DNA of 64,000 nt from JANRLT01 sp041736895. GTDB taxonomy: Bacteria; Planctomycetota; Planctomycetia; Pirellulales; JALHPA01. The position numbers and the translations under genes are program-made. The stretch is from assembly GCA_041736895.1 (NCBI GenBank), contig JBGSSS010000025.1:26460-90459 (forward strand), given 5' to 3'. This document shows positions 18,929 through 27,247 of this stretch, one piece after another; position 1 is the first letter of the stretch; the number at the start of each line of letters is the position of its first letter. The notes beneath the pieces were generated by a model that saw only the letters and a list, made by a program, of their open reading frames with translations, was not told where the DNA came from and made no database searches.

Positions 18929-20749
18929 TTAATCGATTTTCCGCTTCAAGGTAAAGGTAAGATAATGAAAACCGGTCTCTTCATTCGTGAGAATGGCTCC
19001 GGTCGGCGAGAAATATTTCTCGACCACGGAAAATGGCGGCAGGGGATGCTCCTTGAGCGCCGAATCGAGCGAGGAGAAAAATTTGTTGTTCTCGGCCGCT
19101 TTCGCCAAGCGGCCGCGGTTCTGTTCTTCGACCGCGACATCCCACAGGTAGCGCAATCCTTCGTCCGGCCGGTTGAAGCTAATCATCCCGACGCGCCCGT
19201 CGCCGCTATGGCGGAGGATCTTGCTCGACATCAACTTGAAATCGAGTGCTGCGCCGAGCGAGTCCTTCTCCTCGCGCGAACCAAGCACCGATTGCATCAG
19301 CGCAATTTGGTCCGAGACGAGAATGCAATCATGCGCTAAGGCAAAGCACGGCTGAGCATTCGGCTGCCGCGGGTTCCCCTCGGCATCGAACCGCTCGCGC
19401 GGCTTGCCCATGTAATAGTCATGGCCGGCCCACGATTTCTTGACGACTTTGTCGCCGAACTCGGGCTTCGCTAGTATGCGGTCGAGGATGGCCTGGGCCT
19501 TTTTGAGGTCCTTGACTTCGAAGGCTAAGAGCTGATCCGGCCCGCGGCCGATTTGGAATTTGACCTCGGCATTGCCTTCGCCGATTTCGCCGCTTACGGC
19601 GAGACCTTGATTCCGATTCGGCATCCGCGAGATGAGCGTGACGCGGCCCGCAAGCAGCGGCAGCACCTCGTTGATGACATCGACTTCGAGCTTGTCCGAG
19701 GCGTTACTTTTTATGATGTCGGCGACCGTGCCAGGTGTTTGAAAACTGTCGATCAGCTTTTCGAGTTGATTGAACGAGGCCATGAAATCCCAATACAGCG
19801 TCATGTAGCTGCTCGCGTCCGCAGGAACCCAGGGCTGCGGCTTGAGATCCCCTTCGGCGAGTTGCAGCACCTCGATCACGCCGGCGCGCGGATTGTCGAG
19901 CAAGAGATGCGCGTGGCCGATAAAGTCAAACTCGCCGACGCCGAGCGCGATGCTGCCGCCCACGGCCTTGAGCCCATCGAGCCCGAGCGCCGGCAACGTC
20001 GCCAGCGCCAATTGAGCGCTGAAATTTCCCACGGTGTATGCCTTGACCAGTTCGATCGGTTCGGCGTACCAGACGAATTGCGGTTCGGAATCCTTGGCGC
20101 GGCAGGTACTCATCACCGCGGCATAACGCGGGTTGTCGTTGAGTGTATCCTTTTCGCGGCCTTTCCAATTCTTGATCAAATCCGGCACGACGTTTTTGCT
20201 CGTGCAGAGCACATACGTTCCTTCCCGCTCGAACAGGCAGACTTCCACGCCCATGTTGAAGATGACAACCGTTTGGCCTTCGATTTGTTCCTCACTACGG
20301 TTAACGTTGCCATCGATCTGCTTTTCGAGCATCTCCAAAAACTTCTTGGCGTTCGCCGTGTTGTGGGCCGTATCGACGACGAGCACCACCGCGGGCTGTT
20401 GCTCCGCACCCGCGGGGACGATCGCCAGCGCGATTTCACCCTGAGGAATTTCCAGCAACTCGGTCAGGCTCAGCCCGATCTTTTCCTTGAACTGATCGAC
20501 TTCGGCCACGGCTTGACCGTAGAGGTTATCGACCAACGGCTTCATCTGGGGATCGTTGAGCATCCGCCCGAAGCCCGTCTCCTTAAACCGCGCGGCGAAC
20601 TCCGGGACATGCGCGAGCCGAATGTAGGCCATCGTCTCCTTGGGGAGCAGCAGCGAACTCGCCGCGCGTTCCGCGCGAGCCGTGTTGACGTGAAAAAACA
20701 TGGCCGCCAAAACAGCCAACACCGCCGCCCCATTAACACATCGCCGCAT
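18929..20749 (-). CDS. Large exported protein of unknown function
   Basis: A 606-residue protein from the ATG at 20749, which has AAGGAG seven bases upstream; a longer frame (to 20845) would translate the upstream palindromic repeat and is rejected. The N-terminus RRCVNGAAVLAVLAAMFFHV is a signal peptide ending near ARA. The body alternates beta segments and helices (for example TMAYIRLAHVPEFAARFKET and EIALAIVPAGAEQQPAVVLV), resembling the DUF3352-like exported proteins frequent in planctomycetes, where such repeats report on 'fraction explained by' small modules of unknown role. No catalytic motif is seen. Likely periplasmic. Confidence 0.66.
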   Translation of the reverse strand: MRRCVNGAAVLAVLAAMFFHVNTARAERAASSLLLPKETMAYIRLAHVPEFAARFKETGFGRMLNDPQMKPLVDNLYGQAVAEVDQFKEKIGLSLTELLEIPQGEIALAIVPAGAEQQPAVVLVVDTAHNTANAKKFLEMLEKQIDGNVNRSEEQIEGQTVVIFNMGVEVCLFEREGTYVLCTSKNVVPDLIKNWKGREKDTLNDNPRYAAVMSTCRAKDSEPQFVWYAEPIELVKAYTVGNFSAQLALATLPALGLDGLKAVGGSIALGVGEFDFIGHAHLLLDNPRAGVIEVLQLAEGDLKPQPWVPADASSYMTLYWDFMASFNQLEKLIDSFQTPGTVADIIKSNASDKLEVDVINEVLPLLAGRVTLISRMPNRNQGLAVSGEIGEGNAEVKFQIGRGPDQLLAFEVKDLKKAQAILDRILAKPEFGDKVVKKSWAGHDYYMGKPRERFDAEGNPRQPNAQPCFALAHDCILVSDQIALMQSVLGSREEKDSLGAALDFKLMSSKILRHSGDGRVGMISFNRPDEGLRYLWDVAVEEQNRGRLAKAAENNKFFSSLDSALKEHPLPPFSVVEKYFSPTGAILTNEETGFHYLTFTLKRKID

Positions 20750-20761
20750 CGCATGCTCCTT

Positions 20762-20836
20762 AGTAGCCAAGGTCGTGAGACCTTGGATGATTTGCTCCAA
20801 TGTGTCCAAGGTCCGACGACCTTGGCGACGACATGG
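20762..20836. repeat. Paired palindromes, GTAGCCAAGGTC family
   Basis: GTAGCCAAGGTCGTGAGACC followed by TTGG, then CCAAGGTCCGACGACCTTGG and CGAC: the same double-hairpin design as 4893-4967, in the upstream region of the 18929-20749 gene. Confidence 0.65.
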
Positions 20837-21117
20837 ATTCCCCAAACAATCGTGGGTTAAGACTTTACCACCGATCTTAAAGTTTCAATGAAGACCAAAA
20901 TTCCAGCGAATTTCCCGGTTTCCTGGCATTCTGCACGGGCTAGCTGGGAAATTTGCCTGCCGGTTTCCTGCCGATTCTTCCCAGACTGACAATTTTGCAG
21001 GTGTTTCAACAAATCGCTGGGTCGGCACGTCGTTTTCTCTGTTCGAAGCGATTCTAATAGCATTGATGTCGAAATTACACACCGTTCCCTATCCATTTTT
21101 CACTACTCGACTCACTC

Positions 21118-22488
21118 ATGCGAAACGTCCAACTGCTCCGCTCGCTGTGCTTCGCGGTCCTCGCCGCGAGCTTTACCCTGTCCCTCGCCAACGCTGCCGA
21201 CAAGAAGCCCAACGTCTTGATCTTCTATTCCGACGATCAAGGCTGGGGCGAGCTTGGCATGCAGGGGAACAAGCAAATCCCGACGCCCCACATCGACTCG
21301 CTCGCGACCAACGGCACGCGCTTCACCCAGGGTTACGTCGCCGCGACATATTGCAGCCCATCGCGCGCTGGTCTCATGACCGGCCGCTATCCGACCCGCT
21401 TTGGTCACGAGTTCAACGGGATCACGCGGGCGAGCGGACTCTCGCTCAAGGAAACGACCATTGCCAATCGCTTAAAGGATCTGGGCTACGCGACCGTCGC
21501 GATTGGCAAGTGGCACCTCGGCAATCCGGCGGAGTACCATCCGACGAAGCGCGGTTTTGACGAGTTCTACGGGACGCTGGCCAACACGCCGTTCTTTCAC
21601 CCGACCAATTTTGTCGATTCGCGCAAGTCCCCTGACGTCGTGGCGATCGACGACAAGAATTTCTACACGACCGACGCCTATGCTGCTCGGGCGGTCGAAT
21701 GGCTCGATGAGCACAAGAAAGATGCGTGGTTCCTCTACCTGCCATTCAACGCGCAGCACGCCCCGCTCGAAGCGCCGCAGAAATACCTCGACCGCTTCCC
21801 CGAGATCAACGAGCCAAAGCGCAAGCTCTTTGCCGCGATGCTCTCGGCTCAAGATGACGCCGTCGGTGCGGTGCTGAAAAAGGTCCGCGACCTTGGCCAA
21901 GAAGAAAACACGCTGATCTTCTACATCGCCGACAACGGCGGACCAACACTAAGCACCACGTCGCAAAACGGCGGGCTCCGCGGGTTCAAGATGACGACCT
22001 TCGAAGGGGGCCCGCGCGTCCCGTATGTCATGCAATGGAAAGGCAAAATTCCCGCGGGCAAGGTCTACGAAAACCCGGTGATGAACCTCGACGTTCTCCC
22101 AACGGTCATCACCGCCGCCGGCGGCAAGGTTGATTCCGCATGGAAACTCGACGGCGTCGATATCATGCCGTACATCACCGGCCAGATCAGTCAAAAGCCG
22201 CACGAGACCATGTTCTGGCGTTTCGGCGAACAATGGGCTGTCCGCCATGGCGACTACAAGCTCGTCGTCTCGCGCGGCGGCAGCGGCCAGCCGGAATTGT
22301 ACAACCTGCGGGACGACTTCGCCGAGAGCAAGGACCTCGCCAAGGACCAACCGGAAAAAGTCGTGGAACTGACCAAGCTCTACAAAGCCTGGGACAGAGA
22401 GCAAGCGCCGCCGGCCGCCGTCGATGCGCCGAACAACAACAAAGGCAAAGGAAAAGCCGGCAAGGGAAAAGCGAAAGCCGCGGCGTAG
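21118..22488 (+). CDS. Exported sulfatase (S1 type)
   Basis: A 456-residue formylglycine-dependent sulfatase, exported by a Sec signal (LCFAVLAASFTLSLANA). The active-site motif is CSPSR with C79 as the residue converted to formylglycine; metal ligands include the aspartate pair in IFYSDDQGWGELG (D39-D40) and FYIADNGGP. The C-terminal tail is a Gly/Lys-rich stretch (NNNKGKGKAGKGKAKAAA), unusual for the family. It hydrolyses a sulfate ester of unknown identity, probably on a polysaccharide. It stands apart from the main cluster at 31-44 kb. Confidence 0.92.
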   Translation: MRNVQLLRSLCFAVLAASFTLSLANAADKKPNVLIFYSDDQGWGELGMQGNKQIPTPHIDSLATNGTRFTQGYVAATYCSPSRAGLMTGRYPTRFGHEFNGITRASGLSLKETTIANRLKDLGYATVAIGKWHLGNPAEYHPTKRGFDEFYGTLANTPFFHPTNFVDSRKSPDVVAIDDKNFYTTDAYAARAVEWLDEHKKDAWFLYLPFNAQHAPLEAPQKYLDRFPEINEPKRKLFAAMLSAQDDAVGAVLKKVRDLGQEENTLIFYIADNGGPTLSTTSQNGGLRGFKMTTFEGGPRVPYVMQWKGKIPAGKVYENPVMNLDVLPTVITAAGGKVDSAWKLDGVDIMPYITGQISQKPHETMFWRFGEQWAVRHGDYKLVVSRGGSGQPELYNLRDDFAESKDLAKDQPEKVVELTKLYKAWDREQAPPAAVDAPNNNKGKGKAGKGKAKAAA

Positions 22489-22503
22489 CGAGTTCACTTG
22501 CTT

Positions 22504-22564
22504 AGCCGTGTCGTCCACGACCGGCCGCGAAAACGCCGGCCGTGGACGGCACGGCTTCGCTTTT
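22504..22564. repeat. REP-like palindrome downstream of the RAYT gene
   Basis: Arms AGCCGTGTCGTCCACGACC and GGCCGTGGACGGCACGGCT (two mismatches over 22 bases) form a strong stem at 22504-22556. The right part, 22530-22564, is repeated with 33 of 35 bases identical and in the same orientation at 23261-23295, so the transposase gene lies between two copies. Confidence 0.8.
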
Positions 22565-22590
22565 GAATGAAGTCATCGCTAGATGATCGC

Positions 22591-23247
22591 TTAGCCGCCG
22601 CGTCCACGCGGCGGCATAAACGGCACGACATAATCCCATCGTTGCGGAGATAGTCCCGCTTCGGTGGGATTCTTTTCCACATAGCGAATCGTACGAAGAA
22701 TCTCGTCGATATCATGCAGAAAAACATTCCAGCCGCCGACCGCCCACGGGGTTGGGATTCTGCCGTCGTCCGAGACAAGTTCTTGAAAAGGATGCAGCCC
22801 CGCCTTTCTCAATTCGCGGGAAGCGGCGCGCTTGAAGTAGCCGACCCAGGTCTCGGACTTCATCGCGCGCCGCGCAAAGACCAGATGCACATGATCGCGC
22901 ATAAACGCCGCGGCATAGATTGGCAGTCTGTACTCGCTTGCCACGCGTCCCACCGCGCGGCCGATCACGGCAAGCTGCGGCAGCGTGAACCGAACATGCG
23001 GGCGAGCCAGCTCCTCTCGCGCCGCATCACGCCGCGCGCGGTCAAAGGATCGTCCGGCCACGGAGCGTGTCGTCCCTGGCGAGACCGGCGGGCCGAATCG
23101 TTTCAGCCGCGGGGACCAGACGTTCTTGGACCACGACCCGCGCTCGTCGTTGGGCAGCCAAAAGCCGTAAGTGCTGAAGACCGCGTGATACGCGATGATC
23201 GGCGGCAGATCTTTGCTTGTCGTTTGAATTCTCTTTGCGGAACTCAT
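22591..23247 (-). CDS. REP-associated tyrosine transposase (RAYT, Y1/HUH family)
   Basis: A 218-residue Y1-transposase-like HUH endonuclease of the REP-associated type, which nicks and joins single-stranded DNA at REP palindromes. The HUH motif is H119-V-H121 (FMRDHVHLVFA); candidate catalytic tyrosine Y137 is in WVGYFKRAASRELRK. The family ending IRYVEKNPTEAGL is present. ATG at 23247, with GGGAG just upstream, is chosen because the longer frame would translate the flanking repeat. No IS605-type TnpB is present, as expected for RAYTs, which are domesticated single-copy genes. Confidence 0.85.
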   Translation of the reverse strand: MSSAKRIQTTSKDLPPIIAYHAVFSTYGFWLPNDERGSWSKNVWSPRLKRFGPPVSPGTTRSVAGRSFDRARRDAAREELARPHVRFTLPQLAVIGRAVGRVASEYRLPIYAAAFMRDHVHLVFARRAMKSETWVGYFKRAASRELRKAGLHPFQELVSDDGRIPTPWAVGGWNVFLHDIDEILRTIRYVEKNPTEAGLSPQRWDYVVPFMPPRGRGG

Positions 23248-23260
23248 TGTTGCTCCCAAG

Positions 23261-23295
23261 AAAACGCCGGCCGTGGGCGGCTCGGCTTCGCTTTT
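23261..23295. repeat. REP-like half palindrome upstream of the RAYT gene
   Basis: AAAACGCCGGCCGTGGGCGG followed by CTCGGCTTCGCTTTT. Direct copy of 22530-22564 lacking the left arm of the hairpin. Confidence 0.78.
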
Positions 23296-23321
23296 CATGT
23301 TAAAATTGACTACTTATCTCC

Positions 23322-24464
23322 CTACTTATTCGCCTCTTTCTCCCGCGCTTTCGCCTTGTTTCGAATCTCCTCCTTCGCCGCCGTCAAACGTTCCGGCCAC
23401 TTGAACTTCGTCGCCTTCGCCGGGTCGTAACCCGCCATGTGACCCGTCAAGCGTGTTGCCGGTTTCGTGTACTTCAACTCCGTGTCGCCAAAGACCTCGC
23501 GGCAGAGCGCGGCCAGGCCCGGATCGTATTCCAGCAACTGCGCCCGCGTATGCACATGGTTATGATCGTGGTCGTTCTGTCGGTTGTCGTCGAACCACGA
23601 TTGCACGCCCTCGGCGAAGTACTCGTGATGATTCACGCTCGCATACTTCCCCTTCCAGAGACCGGCCTTCATCGCCGCGTTGTACGCTTCCTTCAAACGC
23701 CGGTCGAATGTCGGATCGACGTTGTTCAACCCGCGCAGATGGATGTTGTGCGCGAACTCGTGGATCAGAATGCACTCCTTGGCATACGGATCCCCCTCGT
23801 ACCCGAGCAGGTTCTCCTCGGCGACCGAGCAATACGGATCGGTCTCGCTGCCGCCCAACCCGCGGGCACGCGCGTCCCAATAATCCTTGGCCGGCATCCC
23901 CGGGTGTTCCTTCATTTTTTCGTTCGCCAGCCGCGCAAACTCGGGCAGGTCCGTCGTATACTCATCGTGCGCCATGACACACATCCGCGCGCCGCTCTTG
24001 ATCATCGCCGCGCGCACATCGGGCCGCTTGGCCAACATTATATTGCACAGATGCACCGCCTCCTTGAGCGCGTAGGGATTCACCTTGGCCGAGGCGACAA
24101 TTGGAAAGCCCTCGGCGGCGACGCGCTGCGTGTAAACCGCGGGCACGCCGCCGACCTGAAACGCCTGAATCGGCACTTCGCTGGTGATGATCGTCTCGGA
24201 CTTGTCATCACGCCGCAAGATGACGAAACGATGCCCGATCGTCGTCGTTATGATCGTGTCCTCCCCCGGCTTCACGGTCCCCTTCGGCACCCGCTCGGTC
24301 TCGGACTTGAGCCAGAAGAGGTCCACCGGCTGGGTTGTGCCGTTCAAGATTTGTAGTCGGGGGCGCGGGGGTTTGGTGACTTCTTCGGCCAGTGCCGACT
24401 CGCGGGCAATTCCGCCCGCCAACAGAACGAGCCAAAGAAGATGGAAATTGTGCGTCAAAGGCAT
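23322..24464 (-). CDS. Exported HExxH metalloprotease with VHL-beta-like N-terminal segment
   Basis: A 380-residue exported protein. After a signal peptide (FHLLWLVLLAGGIARESALA) residues 37-82 read LQILNGTTQPVDLFWLKS and GTVKPGEDTIITTTIGHRFVI, a pattern (hydrophobic strand, N, W, PGE, TxxGHxF) like the beta domain of von Hippel-Lindau protein. The main domain holds HEFAH (235-239) as zinc site with a glutamate ligand in HHEYFAEGVQSWFDD (E281 or E285), so it is a gluzincin-like peptidase. Such VHL-like/peptidase pairs are seen in planctomycete and verrucomicrobial secretomes. Substrate unknown. A His/Asp-rich NDHDHNHVHTRAQ stretch follows the third ligand. Confidence 0.75.
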   Translation of the reverse strand: MPLTHNFHLLWLVLLAGGIARESALAEEVTKPPRPRLQILNGTTQPVDLFWLKSETERVPKGTVKPGEDTIITTTIGHRFVILRRDDKSETIITSEVPIQAFQVGGVPAVYTQRVAAEGFPIVASAKVNPYALKEAVHLCNIMLAKRPDVRAAMIKSGARMCVMAHDEYTTDLPEFARLANEKMKEHPGMPAKDYWDARARGLGGSETDPYCSVAEENLLGYEGDPYAKECILIHEFAHNIHLRGLNNVDPTFDRRLKEAYNAAMKAGLWKGKYASVNHHEYFAEGVQSWFDDNRQNDHDHNHVHTRAQLLEYDPGLAALCREVFGDTELKYTKPATRLTGHMAGYDPAKATKFKWPERLTAAKEEIRNKAKAREKEANK

Positions 24465-24530
24465 ACGTTTGATTCCTCCAGAAATTGCCTGATTCTACTC
24501 GACGATCCATGATGTTGCACGCGGCTGTTG

Positions 24531-24568
24531 CATCTACCGCGAATGGAAGGAATAATTGGCAAGGTTCG
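24531..24568. repeat. Partial copy of the array repeat
   Basis: GAATGGAAGGAATAATTGGC followed by AAGGTTCG matches the last part of the longer repeats at 25207-25370 and 26047-26211. It lies 53 bases upstream of the first SMI1/KNR4 gene. Confidence 0.7.
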
Positions 24569-24620
24569 CTAATTATGCTTTACGATAAACATCACTTCGA
24601 ATTCCAAAAGGTCTAATACT

Positions 24621-25178
24621 ATGCAGAAGAGTGATATCGATACCATCGTCAGTAATTTGTTGGGGTTTTTACCGATCGATAATCCAGGCACGCCAATACT
24701 AGATGATGAATTGCGCGAAATTGAAACTCGTGTTTCTGGAGTGCTACCCGAAACATTCAAATTATTTTCCAGATATGGTGCAGGAGTGATCAATTCAGAA
24801 GTTATTGTGGAATGTATTCGCCAAGTTCCGAAATCCGTTTCCGAGAGCAAGACTGTTAATCTTGGCGTTTTTCTAGGATCGGAAAAAGGCGAAGGTTTTA
24901 ATATCATCGAGATTCTCAATACGATGGGTTCTCGTTTTCCAACGAAAACATATCCGTTTAATTACACTTTTGGAAACTACTTTATTATAGATGTGGAAGA
25001 TTCAGAGAATTATGGAAAGGTTTATTACTTCGTTACAAGTGAAGATATCGATGACGAAGAATTTTACGAGCAACATCAACGCAAGATTACACGTGCGGAA
25101 AAATTCACCAATTGTTATTTGATCGCCAACTCGTTTGAGGAGTTTTTGCAAAAGCTCAGAATTGATCCAGATCAATGA
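24621..25178 (+). CDS. SMI1/KNR4 family protein (SUKH-type immunity candidate)
   Basis: A 185-residue cytosolic protein with the SUKH (SMI1/KNR4) layout: helix-rich start, PILDDELREIETRVSGVLPE followed by TFKLFSRYGAGVINSE, then a beta segment FIIDVEDSENYGKVYYF and a C-terminal helix SFEEFLQKLR. In bacteria this family mostly supplies immunity proteins against polymorphic toxins; other roles exist. AAAGG lies ten bases before the ATG. The coding DNA is much more AT-rich than the flanking metalloprotease gene. It is first of three small genes, each preceded by a copy of the same repeat. No toxin gene is visible next to it. Confidence 0.8.
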   Translation: MQKSDIDTIVSNLLGFLPIDNPGTPILDDELREIETRVSGVLPETFKLFSRYGAGVINSEVIVECIRQVPKSVSESKTVNLGVFLGSEKGEGFNIIEILNTMGSRFPTKTYPFNYTFGNYFIIDVEDSENYGKVYYFVTSEDIDDEEFYEQHQRKITRAEKFTNCYLIANSFEEFLQKLRIDPDQ

Positions 25179-25206
25179 GCATGCTACCTGCTGATATAAT
25201 TGGAGT

Positions 25207-25370
25207 GCAACGAATTCCTGATCCCGCAAGGGATCGCAGCCATTCGCCGGTGGTCGAAGCCCCGCTTCGCCCCCCGGAAAGAGAACAGAAACGAATCCAG
25301 CATCCCGGCAGGGATGCCAGCCATTGCTTCCGCCGCGAGCGGAAGGAATAATTCGGCAAGGTTCGACCAC
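25207..25370. repeat. 164-bp array repeat, copy 2
   Basis: Begins GCAACGAATTCCTGATCCCG and ends GGCAAGGTTCGACCAC. It contains several small hairpins (GATCCCGCAAGGGATC, GAAGCCCCGCTTC, GCATCCCGGCAGGGATGC). It is nearly identical to 26047-26211 and lies just before the second SMI1/KNR4 gene. It sits between genes on the same strand, and its sequence is GC-rich unlike the genes around it. Confidence 0.88.
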
Positions 25371-25416
25371 TCTTATGCTTGAGTAATGCCAGTTATGAGC
25401 AATGTCAGGTGCTATT

Positions 25417-25965
25417 ATGAATAAGCTTTTTGACAAAATCGAAATTACCAAAAGCCCACGCCCTGGCGCGGCGCTGCACATGCCATCATCTGAGTTGGAT
25501 TTTCGCAACTTCGAAGAAGCACACTCGATGATCCTGCCCGACGATTATAAAGCATTTGCTGCGAAATTCGGAGCAGGAATACTCGCGGAGAATTACATCA
25601 TATACGTGCCTGGCTGCAATCGCAGTCCTGACTTGGACCTAGCTTATTGGAATAAAGCATGCCACAAGTTCGACGAAGAATTAGCACTCCGTTTTCCTGG
25701 AAATAAACAAATTCCAAGATTGATTCATTTTTGTTCGACGTACATGGGAGACCTCATTGGCTGGGATCCCTTGGATGTTCGCGATGCCAAAAAGCATGAT
25801 TACGCGATCTACGGGCTTCCCAGGAATGATGACCTATTAGTAGAAGTTGCCCCATCTTTTAGAGAATTTGTAAAAAGAGCTTTTACCCCACTTGCAGGGA
25901 TACTCAAATTCAAAAGCACTTCCTACAGTCCACCCAGAACATTTCAGTATTTCACAGAAGACTAG
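25417..25965 (+). CDS. SMI1/KNR4 family protein (SUKH-type immunity candidate)
   Basis: A 182-residue SUKH-like protein, clearly different from the neighbour at 24621: LDFRNFEEAHSMILPDDYKA followed by FAAKFGAGILAE is the family's N-terminal pattern, and SFREFVKRAFTPL the usual closing helix. The middle part (CSTYMGDLIGWDPLDVRDA) matches the YmgG/SUKH-like 'GDxxxWD' region. The ATG at 25417 has AGGTG about eight bases upstream and is preferred over an in-frame ATG at 25402. AT-rich relative to the window. Probably immunity; no toxin is seen. Confidence 0.78.
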   Translation: MNKLFDKIEITKSPRPGAALHMPSSELDFRNFEEAHSMILPDDYKAFAAKFGAGILAENYIIYVPGCNRSPDLDLAYWNKACHKFDEELALRFPGNKQIPRLIHFCSTYMGDLIGWDPLDVRDAKKHDYAIYGLPRNDDLLVEVAPSFREFVKRAFTPLAGILKFKSTSYSPPRTFQYFTED

Positions 25966-26046
25966 CTAGCGATAAGGTTTCAGCAACTTTCTTCGGCAAG
26001 ACACCTTTTCCTCTCAAACTTACTGTCGCTCTAGCTTACGCCGCAA

Positions 26047-26211
26047 GCAACGTATTCTTGATCCCGCAAGGGATCGCAGCCATTCGCCGGTGATCGAAGC
26101 CCCGCTTCGCCCCCCCGGAAAGAGAACAGAAACGAATCCAGCATCCCGGCAGGGATGCCAGCCATTGCTTACGCTGCGAGCGGGAGGAATAATCCAGCAA
26201 GGCTCGACCAC
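26047..26211. repeat. 165-bp array repeat, copy 3
   Basis: Same sequence as 25207-25370 with a few substitutions and one extra C. It precedes the small gene at 26282. Confidence 0.88.
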
Positions 26212-26281
26212 CCGCCCGCTGGCGTCTTCGTGTGGGTTGGAAATACAACGAGACAACATACTTTCAAAAAGGATATCTAGT

Positions 26282-26533
26282 GTGAAAAATACAACAGATT
26301 TTTTCATCGACAATTATTCAGAAGACAGCTTCGAAGTTTTCATTGAACCAGAATGTATCGTCGTCGGATTAAATCAAGGTGATCGCATTACTGTCCGGCA
26401 GTCCTACACCAATACCGCATTGACGGTACGTATCAACAAAGATTCCGGTGGGAAAACCGTGATTGCGTTGTGGCCAGGCGACGGAGACTTTCAGGTTGAG
26501 CGAGACGGAAGAAATGTACTTGAAGGACTTTAA
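26282..26533 (+). CDS. Small protein of unknown function, third gene of the immunity-like array
   Basis: An 83-residue protein read from a GTG at 26282 preceded by AAAAAGGAT; longer frames run back through the repeat and are rejected. The sequence VKNTTDFFIDNYSEDSFEVF and RITVRQSYTNTALTVRINKD is beta-rich and not recognised by me. It follows repeat copy 3 in the same way the two SMI1/KNR4 genes follow copies 1 and 2, so it may be an unrecognised immunity protein or a small folded module. The spacing from repeat end to start is about 70 bases. Confidence 0.55.
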   Translation: MKNTTDFFIDNYSEDSFEVFIEPECIVVGLNQGDRITVRQSYTNTALTVRINKDSGGKTVIALWPGDGDFQVERDGRNVLEGL

Positions 26534-26609
26534 GCTCCCACTCATCGAGGCTGGCACCCGACGTGAGTCCTTGGACGATTTACCCTGCAACATCCAAGTT
26601 CTCACCCCA

Positions 26610-27146
26610 TTATCCCTGCCTATTGTTTTCTGCTCGAATTGGGACGGACACTTCATTCCCCGCAGGCAGACACCACAATGTTATGTCCATGCCGAACTGG
26701 ATATCAAATTCATCTTGAACAAGCACTAGGGTGTAATCAGGCAATGTCCAGCCCGCATAGAAGTATTGCCAGTCCAACCGGTGAGGGTAACTGTATTTTC
26801 CGGCTACAGATTCTGAATCCAAAATGTAAACAAGCTTTGCCATAAGCGTTCGAAACTCTAGGTCGTACTGCTCTCGGCTCTCCTCATACTCTTCAAAGTA
26901 AAATAGTGGCAGAAAAGCAGAAGCTGGATTGTTTTTTTCGGCGATCTGCACAGACAGAAACGTCTGTGGGTCTATGCAAATCTGCATCGGCACAGTGTAC
27001 CGAACAAATCCTAATTCTGGTTCGTCATAATCAAGTGTGTATCCAACTTGCTCGCATATAGCCTTAGTAGAGTCATATGCGAATCCAGCATGCGAAATAT
27101 CACACAGCAATGTAATTATGGACTTGAGTGATGCATCTGCTTCCAT
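26610..27146 (-). CDS. Hypothetical cytosolic protein, immunity-like composition
   Basis: A 178-residue acidic protein without signal peptide or membrane segment: SIITLLCDISHAGFAYDSTK, GFVRYTVPMQICIDPQTFLS, YLEEYEESREQYDLEF-like helix, and a beta-rich end (WTLPDYTLVLVQDEFDIQFG). Not recognised. It is coded opposite to the three preceding small genes and shares their AT-rich composition, and its position at the end of the array suggests another immunity-type protein. Start ATG at 27146. Confidence 0.55.
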   Translation of the reverse strand: MEADASLKSIITLLCDISHAGFAYDSTKAICEQVGYTLDYDEPELGFVRYTVPMQICIDPQTFLSVQIAEKNNPASAFLPLFYFEEYEESREQYDLEFRTLMAKLVYILDSESVAGKYSYPHRLDWQYFYAGWTLPDYTLVLVQDEFDIQFGMDITLWCLPAGNEVSVPIRAENNRQG

Positions 27147-27247
27147 GAAACTCTTTTGATGGAAATGTTAACATTGACTTATTGCATTATTTCATCGGAC
27201 TAAAGCCACTATACAACATACAAGGTCTCACGACCTCGGCGACAGAT

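Noticed and set aside
19553..20860. 435-codon antisense frame opposite the exported protein at 18929-20749
   Set aside because: The minus-strand gene has a signal peptide and strong ribosome site; the + frame has neither.
24531..26211. CRISPR array
   Set aside because: The repeats are about 165 bp long and separated by genes of 550-700 bp, not by short spacers; no cas genes are present.
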